From NCBI GenBank assembly GCA_050084985.1, contig JBITNC010000001.1:202368001-202432000 (forward strand): 64,000 bases of DNA, in the 5' to 3' direction. Positions 46,062 to 58,100 of this stretch are shown one piece after another (positions within the stretch are counted from its first letter, which is position 1; each line of letters starts with the position of its first letter). The notes under the pieces are model-generated. The model ran no database searches. It was given only the letters and a program-made list of their open reading frames with translations, and was not told the origin of the DNA. This DNA comes from Nageia nagi (taxonomy: Eukaryota; Pinophyta). The translations under genes and the position numbers were made by a program.

Positions 46062-49000
46062 ATGAGGTTTGTTTTGGTTGCACTTTTGAATTATGTTCCT
46101 TTTTCTATCAAAGCAAAACCAAAAATACAAAGACTATGGTCACATCTTGCCAAGTCAACTTTAGATACTTATTCTACTTCAAAGGTCATGAAGAATGATT
46201 TTTTAATTGACATTGAAAAGCTTTTACCATACTTAGCAAAGATAGAACAATGTACCATACCTCTTCTTCAATCATTAGAAAGCTTTGTTAGATCCCATGA
46301 AGAGTTAGAGTATAGTTCTTCCATTCCTTCACCCTCATCATGGGATGAATATGATTTTAAAGAAGAGGAGTTTGACATGAATCTTGAGGATCTTTCAGAG
46401 CATTCTTAAGAATTGCAATTTCATTCTCCTCCCCTTCTATAGGTTACAAGACCTTCTATTGATTCCCATGAATCTCATGATATTCTTGAGTTCAACGATG
46501 AAACTTGTTCACTCTCATCACAAGTAGAAATTGAAGAGCCTCACATAAGAATTAAAAAATCCATAGATTGTATTATTGAATCTCAAGAATTTCAATCACA
46601 AAGAAATGAAAAATATAAAAATAAAACTTACAAAGCTAACACACATGAGCTTAGGAATGAACATCCATGTGGGGAAACAACACATCATGATAATGATACA
46701 AAGTTTTATGAGGATGAATGTTGTTTGAACCCACTAAAAATACTTTCAAAATATCAAACTAGCTTGATGAAAAATTGGGAATGTGATAAAGAAGATAGCC
46801 CTACAACAAATAAATTACTTAGGAATATTTTCTATGATGAAAAAGCTAAGAATATTTTGCAAAGGGAATCCCATAAACAACAACAAGCATGTTCTTCTCA
46901 CGATCAACATGACAAAACCTTCAATGAGTTTGTCGACAAAATGAGATAAGAAGAGATAAGACAAAAGCATGATGTAAAAACTTATGCAAACCAAAAGAGT
47001 CAAGCTTGGGTGCAATTATCATCACCTCTTAATTACCAAGTATGGAGATATCAAGACTCTTACTCTAATCAACAAAGAGAATTGCCTCTTGAGAGCTTAG
47101 ATTATCAACCTCAAAGCTTCTCTTCACAAGCTAGGATGACTAACCCTGCCTATCAAAAAACACCTCATAGGGCTAAGTCTTGTATGGAAGATTTTGATAG
47201 AATGACCTTGTATTCAGTAAGAACCTCACAAACAACTCCTCAATATAAGATCTTAAACAAATTCTTCTATGATCCTTACTCCTGTGAGAAACCCTCATCG
47301 CAAGAAAAATGTAGAAAAACTTTAGCTAAACAATTCAGGGTAGGAGAGATACCCTCTTTTGCAGAGTTGGAGGAAAAGAGAAAACACATAGAGAGAGATT
47401 ATGAAGAAACTATAAACTTTAGTAAAATATATGAAGACGTTCAAAGTAAGTTAGAAGAGGAAGCCAAACTTAAAGAAAAGAATATAGAACTCAAAGAAAA
47501 ATAAAAGCAAGAGCTTGATAAACAATGACAAATTTTTGATAAGGTAAAATAAGAAGTTCGAAATAGTTGGTTACTTCATGAGAAGTCTCAACAAAATAAA
47601 GTAAAACCATCTACAACTCTTAGAAATCCAATGCAAGGGCATCATTTACCTTCTAATATTCCATCATTATCATCTTCATCATTGTTATCAAGATTTATTT
47701 CTGATGATGAATCTTATTATTCAAACCTAAAGTTAGAAAGAAATACCAATCATAGAAGATACTAAAAACATCCTCAGGGTAGTTGGACAGATAAAGAATT
47801 AGAAGATTTCATGAAAGATTTCATGAATAAAGAAATGAACATATCAAGGTTCAAGAAGTTGACATATGAAAATATTTGCAATGAGCCCATCCATCCGAGT
47901 GTCCCTAAGAAGAAATTACCTTACAACTTTGAAATGCCTAAGATAATTCCTTTTACAGGAAATAAGGATCCTAAGGAACATTTAAGGTAGTTTAAGTTTT
48001 CAAATTACCTAATTTATAATGATGAGGACTTGATGATATGTTTGTTCCCCATGACGCTTGCAGCCAAGCCCTGGAATGGTATAATAATTTACCATGACAT
48101 AGTATTTATTCATTTCCTCAATTGGCAGACTTGTTCTTACAACATTTCAAGATTTATATCAAAGAGGAATCTTCTATTACGGATCTTGTAGAACTAAAAC
48201 AATCTCAGAATGAATCAATTGTTGACTTTGTTTCACGATGGAGGGATATACTCTATGGCATGCCCTATACCTTACCTCAAGAGGAGTTAGTTAGATTATT
48301 CAGTTAAAATTGTTTAAGGCCTATAGCTAGTATATTACAAATCCAACGATATAATACTCTCGAAGAAGTTATTGCTCAAGCAGTTATAATTGAGAAGGTC
48401 AAGATTAAATATGGTGAAATAAAAATTATGAGAAAAGAAAAATATAACAAAAATGAGTATTGTAATTATCACCATCAAAGATGTCATAGTACAAAAAATT
48501 ATCTAGCATTGAGAAATAGAACTCAAAATTCAATCAAAGATAATAACTTGGAAGTTGAAGACCATACTTCTATTTCAGATCAAAATTTAAAAAATTATCA
48601 AGACTCACTTCCTTCATATCAAGTAAATACAGTATCTATTGTACCTAATTAGAGTCAAGTGACACCCACTTGGAATCCAAGTAATCAACCTATTGTAAGA
48701 ATAGTTGGAGTTGATATTGGAACTCAAAACATACAAGAAGAACAAATTGATATATCATATAATCAAAAATCCAAAATGCAAGTTCCTCCATTGATACATC
48801 AGCCTATAATTTCTTTTTATGACCATGAGAGACAACCAAACAAGGGACTTCAAGGGTTAGATCCACCTCTCCATGTCATTGGTAAAATAAATGGTAAAAT
48901 TGTTAAGAGGATATTAATATATGAAGGGTCAAATGTCAATATCATATCTACATCAGCATATCACAAATTGAATCTTCCCTTCTCTCATATTTCTTTACCA

Positions 49001-49579
49001 TCATTACAAATAAAGGCATTTAATAATGCTTTATGTTCAACAATAGGGTCGATAGTGTTACCCATCACCATTGGATGTAATACAATACAAACATCATTAT
49101 ATATCATCGAAGGAAACATTGAACAATATAATATTCTTTTAGGAAGACCATGGATTCAAGAAATGGAATGTGTCCCATCTACATTTCATGGTTGTCTAAA
49201 ATACATTCATGAGGGAGTACTCCATTGTGTATGAAGAGATGAAAATCCATACTTACATTATAATATTACAAAATCATTGAAAATGAAACCTCCTATGCAA
49301 AAGTCAGAGGGGAAATCATCATCCATCTCTACTAGGCAAGAGCATAATCATAAAGATATGAGATGGAAATCAAAATCCAAAGATGATTACAATGATGGAA
49401 TGCAATCATCGAAACAACCTAAGAGGGAGGTAGATCATATAATGAAAGAAAACCTAAAGCCTAAGTCAATAAAATACAATAAGTATGGACATCATATTTA
49501 TCATCATCAATTGGGGCATGATACTAAACATTGCCACCAATTAAATCATGCCCTTCATGATTTGATGGATGATAGATGA
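46062..49579 (+). pseudogene. Gag-protease polyprotein of Tat-II, decayed
   Basis: One frame runs from ATG 46062 to about 48072. A probable one-base deletion in AAGCCCTGGAATGG then shifts it to the frame read up to 49579. The first 600 residues are hydrophilic with a Glu/Lys-rich coiled-coil-like stretch (47340-47560). The Gag core follows: MTLAAK, then LEWYNNLP, FPQLADLFLQHF and VDFVSRWRD (48050-48245). Next is a degenerate knuckle CNYHHQRCHSTKNY (48461-48502). The protease has VKRILIYEGSNVNIIST (48898-48950), with E-G-S where D-G-S is expected, and LLGRPWIQEMECVPSTF (49136-49186). A second, better knuckle HHQLGHDTKHCHQLNHAL lies at 49504-49557. Of about twelve stops, most are TAA or TAG where Gln is expected. 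Confidence 0.85.
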
Positions 49580-52500
49580 CTTGAAGTAGATATACCTTTA
49601 TTGATAGATAACAATTTACATCATCTACAAAATACATACATACATTCCACACAATTAAACAATGATGAATTATGTTATTTGCATAAGGATTCAATCTCCT
49701 TCACATTGTTCACATTGGGGCAGTCGTCCCCCATCTTACTTTTGATCTCCTCATGTTTTACATAGACCACATTGGGGCAATTGCCGTCCATAATATTAAA
49801 AAAAAAAATCATCAAAACATGATTTAGAAATCACACAAACATCAAAATATGATTAAAAACTAAAATGATCATATCTGATAGGTTATAATATATTTATTGC
49901 ATTTCCATGTCTTCCCCTTTTTCTACCTCATATTCATCCCCCATTATGTTGGAATATTTGAGTATTAGATTATATTCTAACAATTCATCAAGGCATATAT
50001 ACTATACATTATCCATGATCACTTCCATACCATTATATAAATATGTTTAATACTTATTGTAAAAGAAATAGTTTATGAAATTAATATTCTTATTGACTTT
50101 ACCAACCTTCATCATGAAATTTTTGAAGCTTTGGATGATAAACAAACATTACTATGACACACTTAAGGTTATTATGGACTTATACACATCTTCACATTTA
50201 AATAATCTTAAAACAGTCAAGAATGAGGTGTTACAAGAGCATGATTTCAAGCGAAAGTATTACATGTTCATCCTATTATTTGCTTCATCTTGAACCCAAG
50301 AATAATTTGATAGTTTTATATAAAAAAAAGAGGTGAAAAGAGATAAAAAAAAATTACTACATCATATCAATGATTCTTGGGTGATTACAATATCCTCTAC
50401 CGGGGCTATGGATGCCTGACTGGTAGTAGAGCAAGGTTGTAGTGGGATTGAGGGGTTAATCCTCATCGGGGATATGGATGCCTATCTGGAAATGGGGCAT
50501 ACCTTACGAGTGGTGACATGTCCATATTGGTTAGTGACGTTCTTTCCTATGGACCTCTGTACGTTTCATATGGATGAACTAGCTTATATATTTTATGCTC
50601 TTGTGACATTTAGTTTGAGATTGTCTAGAGATGGAAATAAACATCATTGCACACACATGAGTCTATGATAATTTTGAGAACATCATGACTTTGTTTTATA
50701 TCATCTAAAGAAGAAAAAATCTAATGGTGATTGGTCAATATGGTCAACTTGAATATTATGATCATTACATTTCTTCATCATCCCATGCCTCCATCCCATA
50801 CTATTTATATATTACATAGCAATTAATATTACACTTATATTTATCAATGCCTTGATGAGTTGATTAGTCTATCTCTCTAAATACTCAATACATCCTATGT
50901 CTATTCATTTGTTATACTATTTTTATATTAACATCCACCACCACCCCATACACATTATACTATACCAACTTTCATATTTTATTATCCAACATCCATATAT
51001 TTCCTAATCCATCTTTATCGATTATTAAATTGGAGGTGCTTCCATATTATTTAAGAAAAAGAGCGAGTAATTGCTCTCCCCATTAATATGGGAGTCAACA
51101 TTGTTGTTGTTAAAACCTTTTTGCTTATATTCTTATCTACAAGTTTAAGTAAGAAACTACCCTTAGTAGATTGATAAAATTCAACCTTAGAACATCGTTA
51201 AAAAGCTTCCATCATTCCTTGGGATCGAGAGTAAAAAATTGCTCTTCCCTTTGAATTGGAAGTCGAGGTTCTTCTCCCTTTCCATTCATTATCATATACC
51301 TATAAATTGAATGTGTGTTACATCTTGTTCCATATCCTTTGTACATGTTATCATAAAATAAAAAGTATTAGTAGCCAAGTTTGGTAAATGATACAATCTA
51401 ATACTACAATTTTTCAAATCATTGTCCCTAAATTTGAAAATATTTAATAATATCAAAATCAACATTTAAAAAATAAAAATACAATAATAATCCCATACAT
51501 CTTTAATGGTATAATTGTTATCGTCATATTCCTCATCATGAATCTTTGATGATATCAAATTATAAACAATTCCATCCTGAAATCTTTGATAATGATTTTT
51601 ACAAGAAATGATAATAAAACCCATTCTGCTAGGGCAAATAGTAGAATTATCAAACATTAAAATGTTATCTACTTTGAAAAGACTCCATGTCGCATACATG
51701 CTAATGGCATAGAGCCTATGGAATAAAGTGTTCCATGAAATAGCATATGTAGGCAAGCATGAATACCTAGTAAGGTGTAGAACCTATTTTCAAAATACTT
51801 TGATTACGAAAATTCAAAAAGTTTATGTTTGATTATAACTTGGGGCAACTATGATTGTCCATGACCCAAAGCAAATCATTTGCCTCTACCATCAACCAAC
51901 AAAATCAAGATTTAAAATATTCATACATAAGTTGATAAACTCAAGTGTATGAGTCTTGACTTAACCACTTACCAACCTTAGGTATATTATCACTTACTTA
52001 TTAGCCTAGTGGTATGTGTATAAGTCTACAATGATAACATATTACTTTGTTTGTATCTTCTTAAGATACATGACTATGTTTGCTCACCACATCATGCCAT
52101 TTAAAAAAAAAAAAAAGATAACCAAATAAACATGCAAACTCGATCATAAATAATTTCATCATGAATCCTTGATAGGACAAACACCATTTATTATTTATGA
52201 TCTTACAATGAATCACAAACTTCCTAATTCAAATCATATGTCATGTTATGCATGTTTAGTCATCACTTATTGTTATACGTATTCAGGAAATACTAGTCAT
52301 CAAAAAACATGATTCCAATGATTTTTGTAAAACATATTCTTCTAGAGTAATAACATAATAATCTAAATTTTAATTAGTGCACACAAAAGGGGACTTCATG
52401 TCATATACCTGACTCAGCTCCATACATTTACTCAGGGTAAACACCAGACACCCATGTAATGATATATGGAAACAAGCCCTTAGTACCTATTTGGTGTACA

Positions 52501-53016
52501 ACCAACGTGTGTTCAAAATACTTCAATTGCAAAGCTCACGAAATCATACTTGGATAATTGGGGTAAACACAATTTCCCATGACCTAAAATCAAACCTTAT
52601 GTTCACCTATAAATGATTGAAACAATAAGGTTAGAATCATTCGTACATTCATATTACTTGTTCACTAGCTAATATGCATTAGTTTTTTGAACAGTCTATC
52701 ATCATCATCACTGACATCATTAGTCAGTTCAAAAGGGGCCATAATGCTAAGATCAGCACCACAATCAAAGTAAGCCTACGATCACATAGTAAGACCATGG
52801 CTACATCTCTCTTAAAATGTACCCAAAACATTGTTAATTACAAAATCAAAAGTTATATTTCTACTCACGGTTAAGGTAATTAAAATTACTTATAACCTAA
52901 AATAAGATATTTATGCTCAATATGATTCTAAAAGACTTATGCAAAAGATCATCATGAAACCCATTCTGCTGGGTCAAAAGCAGAGAAAAATGAAAGATGA
53001 CTTGTATATACAAAAC

Positions 53017-53300
53017 AAGCTTCCTATCACATACCCACTTTGGCATGCGGAGACAAACTAGAGTCTTGTCACGCAACTGCCATAAACACACATAGTATGG
53101 AGATAAACACAAGTGAAGTTTTGATATACAACATCACTATCTCAAAATTGTATACATCAAATAAGCTTACCATCACATACTCACTTTGGTATGCAGAGAC
53201 AAACTAAAGTCTTTTCATGCAACTACCATAAATAGCACATAGTATGGAGATTGACACAAGTGTAGTTTTGATGTATTACAATATCATTTTCAAAATGTAT
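53017..53300 (+). repeat. 146-bp tandem duplication in Tat-II
   Basis: AAGCTTCCTATCACATACCC at 53017 returns at 53163 as AAGCTTACCATCACATACTC. The similarity runs through ACAAACTA(G/A)AGTCTT, ATGGAGAT and TTTTGAT(A/G)TA to the end of the second unit. Confidence 0.85.
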
Positions 53301-53371
53301 CAATTGCAAAAGTTAAAAAATCATATTCAGTCATGGTAAGGACTATCCTCATGACAACATTAGATGATGAA

Positions 53372-53380
53372 ATATATATA

Positions 53381-53413
<33 letters not shown>
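53372..53413. repeat. (AT)n microsatellite
   Basis: About 20 dinucleotide units broken by one TTTT. Confidence 0.95.
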
Positions 53414-53940
53414 ATAAGTTTTGATTTAGAGAAGCTATAATTATATCCTACTAAAAGATATTAAGCTTTATACAAAAAAATATTTTGATAATATTTCTCA
53501 AAAATATCATTAACATTTACAAATATCAAAGGAGATAAAATGTGGTGTATCATTGTTACAGGAGATCATCTTGAAACCCCATTGTCGGGACAAAGGACAA
53601 CACCATCAAAACTCATATACTAAAGAAAAATTATACAGTACATGTGCACTTAGACATGCAAAATGACATAATAGAAATGTCATGCAACTATCACACGAGC
53701 TCAACACATCGTCATACCGAAAATAGTCACTTTTGAAGTATATTCAAATTTGTTTTCAAAACTACATCAAATGTTAAAAGAAAACACATTTTATCATAAT
53801 TTGATAAATCAAAATTTTGATTCATCTAAGAAATTGAGTCAAAACTTATATCATAAAAAAGCAACAATGAACAATCAAGCAACAAAGCTTCTCATTTTAT
53901 ATTTTTGAAATCATCAACCACATTTTCAGTTGATAATTCA

Positions 53941-53953
53941 AAAAGGGGCAAAA
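53941..53953 (+). other. Polypurine tract of Tat-II
   Basis: AAAAGGGGCAAAA directly before the 3' LTR. Confidence 0.75.
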
Positions 53954-54790
53954 TGTAGACACCTAAAAATGTCCCTTTTTAACTAGTAAACATTGGAATA
54001 ATTATAACTCTTTGTGATAATATAAAATAGGTTTAAAAACCATATTATTGGATAGATCTCATCGAGTACATGCAAAACAAGTGGTCACATGACCCTTTTC
54101 AATAAAAATTGGCTATTTGGCGATCATGTTAATATTGTTATAAAAATTGAAAACTAGTCGCCGATGACCCAAAACAAACGTCGGCATTTTGGGATGATCG
54201 TCGACGTTCGCCTAGTAATCGTTGGCAACTCTGTAATAGCAGAATAGAAACCAAAATAGCAAGAGAAAGTTGAAACATTTCATTCTTCCAAGATGATGTG
54301 GATAGAGGGGGTCAGTTACGACCTACGAGGTCTTTTCACTTCCCCTTACCAACTTTGGAACATCTCACCTAAAATCTATAAATACAAGCCAATACAGAGC
54401 AATAGAGAGAGGATCTTGGCCCAATTTTGAAGTAGGGTAATGCTGCCAAAATCTTGTGAGCTCATACCTTTTATTATTTTATGCTAGTTTCAATCTAATA
54501 CATGTCATACATAGATGCTTTGATATTATTGTCTTTTGCATGTGTGTAGGATTTACAGGTTGTCCATATCAAGGAGAGAAGCAAGCAAATCAAAAACAAT
54601 GAAGATCTAATACTCTCATTTTGGCAAATGGCATTTGTAAAAGTCCCTTCCAAGGGCAAATTGTAGTTTGAGCTGAAAATCAATATCAATTTATAATTAC
54701 AACATTTCTACCTATTTTACATAATTTGAGGTTCAGTGAAAATCTAAGAATAATTGTATTCTACATTCCAGCTCTATTTTCACTGCAACA
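53954..54790 (+). repeat. 3' LTR of Tat-II
   Basis: 837 bp, ending CACTGCAACA, followed by the target-site duplication TATAA. In the CpG-rich part it often keeps CG where the 5' LTR has TG or CA, and sometimes the reverse. Confidence 0.96.
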
Positions 54791-55110
54791 TATAAAAATT
54801 AAGGAAATTATTCAATTAGATTATAGTTCATTCCAATATGTAGTATTCAAATGTAAATGGTTTAAGGGATTTAATATAAGATAAATATTTCATGATGAAC
54901 CTGGTGGGTTTTGTGTAATTGACCCCACACAATATTTAGTTGAAGGTCATAAAGAGCCTTATGTTTTACCATAACATTATAGTCAAATATGTTTTCTATC
55001 CAAATGTACTAGATCTAAACATATAATTTGTAATTGATTGTAATCCTAGAGAAAAATATATTGTATATCTTATTTATGAAAATTATAATACATTTAAATT
55101 ATTAGTAAAG
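54791..55110 (+). pseudogene. CACTA transposase C-terminal fragment, right of Tat-II
   Basis: Directly after the LTR the plus frame reads KIKEIIQLDYSSFQYVVFKC (54796-54855), then GGFCVIDPTQYLVEG and EPYVLP (54900-54975), then CNPREKYIVYL (about 55032-55066). This is the DUF4216-type region of plant CACTA transposases, where an 'EPYVLA.Q..QVFY' block is usual. Joined in thought to 43622-43783 across TATAA, the two make one continuous domain. Confidence 0.72.
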
Positions 55111-58100
55111 TGAAGTTGAAATATCAATATCTTGGTCTATATTTTTTGGATGTTATTGTTTGATTACATATGCATTTTATATAGGAATTCCATAGAGGCA
55201 TTAATGAAGTACTAAAAATATTTATATTTTTTAACATCCTTAAACTTCATTAAATACTTGCATTATAAAGGGTATGTTTTTCATATTACATAAAAAACTA
55301 TATTTAATTAAATACTTGGTTTGTTTCTTTGATAATGTATTTATCCATAGAGAAGGAATTTTGTTGTTTACTCAAAAAGTTTTCTCTATAATGGAGGTTC
55401 TATAATCTAGTCATTTTGGTAATAAATTTATGATGTACAAGGAAACTTCATTATTCAATATTAATATCTATGTTGGTATCATTTATAGTGTCACACATAG
55501 CATCACCCATAACATCACCTAAATTGTCAAATAATGCAAACAAATCAACGAAATTTCTTATTTGAGGTCAATCTAATGTAACTTGTAGCATCATACTTAG
55601 CAATAAATATATTATCATTAGTAGTGTTAGAACCTACCAAAAATGGAAAAAAAATAACATAGTTTGTTTCTTGTTATCACTAATAGAATCAAATATTTTT
55701 GTGCCACTTTTTGATGCCTATACTAAAGATACGATAGGTTATTGTAATAGTGTCAACATCATGAGATCTAATAGGAATAAAGATAAAATCAAATAATATG
55801 ATGTTAGGATGAATAATAGATAAAAAATCCCTAGATAGGTGGTTTAGAGAGACACTATTATTATTTGGAATATGGATCAATAATGAGTTGACCTATCCAG
55901 ATATCATGAGGATTTGACCATCTTATAGGGAATTCTTTACTTTGTATATTCTATTGTAGCTAAACATATTTGATGCTTTTGCTTCTTGATATCTTCATTA
56001 ATTACATAGCTTGTGGTACTTTTCTTAATATTAATACTAATTACATTTTTTATGATATCTTTATTGATATTTACAACACATTTTATAATATTGGTCTTTG
56101 TTACTTAAAATATGATTTATATTAAATAAAAATCATATTTAGGTGGCTACAGGTTCCATTATTAACAAATATACCTTCTTAGCTAAAGCTCCTTAAACTT
56201 ATCATCAAATAATAACAAGGAGTGAAATTACACTTTATTTCATAAATATTAAAAAAAATAAAGAAATAAATTACTTTAATACTTAGATACCTAAAATATT
56301 TTTAATTAAATAAAAATCCAATTTATATGTATTAAGACACTCTCTATATTATAATCTTTATTCATGATTGGAAAGAGTACATTGAACCTTATTTAATAAA
56401 TGGGAATATGATATGGTTTTAATTAGAGGAGTGTTGGTTTGGTGATGTGCATTAGGCCTAGTATCTCAAGGAATGAAAGTATCATAGTCATGAGATGATC
56501 AATTATGTACTCTTCTAGGATGTATCTCATTTTTGAAGGCTAAATTATCCCATTAAGGGTCATGTTTCATGGTATGCACATACTCTTAACTAAGAGTATG
56601 ATTGACTTAGGGGATCTAGATGAGACTCTTGATTAATAATGAGAAGAATTGTATTAACTAAGAATAGGAGAAAAAACCTCTTATATGTGACTACTATACC
56701 TAAAGGGAATCTTAATATCTATTATCTTGTCACTCATGCAAACAAATGTAATTATTTATGCTAGGTTGAGATACGATGTGTTGCACACTTTAACTCCAAG
56801 TTCAATCCATGTGGACCCATGAATCAAACTCCATGAGTTGCTAAAAAACTCTATGATTAAAAAAATTCATAATAAGATGCATAAAATATTAAACCCTAAG
56901 ATTTTTTTTTTATTATTTATTTAATTATGACTATGATCAAATAATATGCCTAACTAATCATGATTTCATGTGATCTTATTTAAAAATTCACCATGTTGAT
57001 TTAATATTTTTAATATGAGATGTGATGAATTTTAAATTCTATTTAGTTTATCCCCTAAAAATTGTCCATTACTTATGTTTTGGACAAGGGAAGGTTGTAA
57101 AAACTATAAATTAAGGTTTTCCAAATTTTATTAACACATCACATAATGAAACATTAAGGAATTTATCATTGTATCCATAATAACTAGTCTTTATTTTGGA
57201 TATCCTCCCGCAAAAAACTAGATTGTATAGTTTTATAAATCAATAGTAATTGGAGTTTTATTCTCCCATGAAAAGGTTATGCTCCCTAATCAATCAATTG
57301 ATTTATGAGTAGGGTTAGTAACAAATTATATTTACTATTAGAAGATAGTACCAACTCTTATCAATGGTAATAAGTCACTTGTCTTAGTAAAGTTGAAATG
57401 CTAACTCTTATTATGGTAGAGGTTCTTATGTTAGAAATATTTTTCTAATATGGCAAGCAAGATTTCTAATAAATATTTTGGATTCATCCAATTGAATCAT
57501 AAATTTTTTGTTGAATATCTCTCTTTCTTTATAATGAAACCATAGTCACTTATATATAGGTGCCACTAGAGTTATTACTAAAAATAGAGGGTATCTTCTT
57601 TCCCCCTTAGTTTTAGAAACAAAAAAAAACTAATTAGGGACCACTTCTATAAGAGGAGGAGTGGGTTTCCCAAATAAGGTTCTAAGGACCCTTATTTTAA
57701 TCATGGAGGATAGAATCTTATTCTTAGTGATATAACTCTAACATACCCCTATTTTCACAACCCATTTTTGATAAGAATATTAGAGGAGAAAAAGTGGTTG
57801 ATTTGACTAGTTAATAGAGTACTAAGGATCCAGTGATGTATTAAAGAATGTTTGTTTAGAATATATGAGAATAGGGGAATGGATTAATGGATCATATTAG
57901 AGTTATGAATAGTTTATCAAATCCAATTAATCCCTAATTAGTATATAGTACCAACATTTTTAATGTGAAATAACTACATTCTTAGTGTTGAGTACAACAA
58001 ATAATAATAATAGGGGTAGGCTTTTTTGGGGTAGGAATTTATTATTATTATTCAAAGATTTTTTTGATATATATTGATAGATTTGTATTTAAATAAATAT

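Larger units (their letters stand above)
49580..53940 (+). other. Non-coding 3' half of Tat-II, repeat-bearing
   Basis: No pol domain in any frame. There are two TTCACATTGGGGCA or ACCACATTGGGGCA segments at about 49707 and 49768. A (C)GGGG(C/A)TATGGATGCCT(G/A) repeat lies at 50401 and 50467. A GCTCTCCCC/GCTCTTCCC pair lies near 51070 and 51240. A block with ATGAAACCCATTCTGCTGGG and a following GCATGCGGAGACAAACTAG recurs around 51600, 52955 and 53575. This looks like an ancient long tandem array rather than lost pol sequence. Confidence 0.6.
43784..54790 (+). mobile_element. Tat-II: 11.0-kb gag-pro-only LTR retrotransposon
   Basis: The LTRs of 838 and 837 bp (43784-44621, 53954-54790) start TGTAGACACC and end ACAACA. 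The 5-bp target-site duplication is TATAA (43779-43783 and 54791-54795). The LTRs differ at roughly 37 positions by eye, about 4%, so this is the youngest large element in the window. The interior has a repeat-rich leader (44.6-46.0 kb), a gag-pro relic (46062-49579) and 4.4 kb of non-coding DNA. I find no RT, RNase H or integrase in any frame. The knuckle and protease style are those of the Tat lineage. It must have been mobilised by enzymes supplied in trans. Confidence 0.92.
20259..55110 (+). mobile_element. Ancient CACTA (En/Spm) transposon split by nested insertions
   Basis: Four non-overlapping transposase segments, all plus strand and in family order, lie at 20548-22630, 23741-24420, 43622-43783 and 54791-55110. 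Two of the three gaps contain elements whose target-site duplications I can read (AATATTT at 22663/23734, TATAA at 43779/54791). The third is filled by the minus-strand family A element, whose own ends are not resolved. Removing the insertions gives roughly 5 kb with one transposase. The 5' terminus is probably CACTAAAATT at 20259. A 3' terminus is not proven; ATTTATAGTG at 55481-55490 is a weak candidate. That the pieces are one copy is inference from order, orientation and lack of overlap. Confidence 0.65.

Noticed and set aside
55481-55490. ATTTATAGTG as the 3' terminus of the CACTA element
   Set aside because: Reversed it begins CACTATAAAT, which is suggestive. The similarity to the 5' end is short and the 3-bp flanks (TAA and TCA) differ, so it is only noted.
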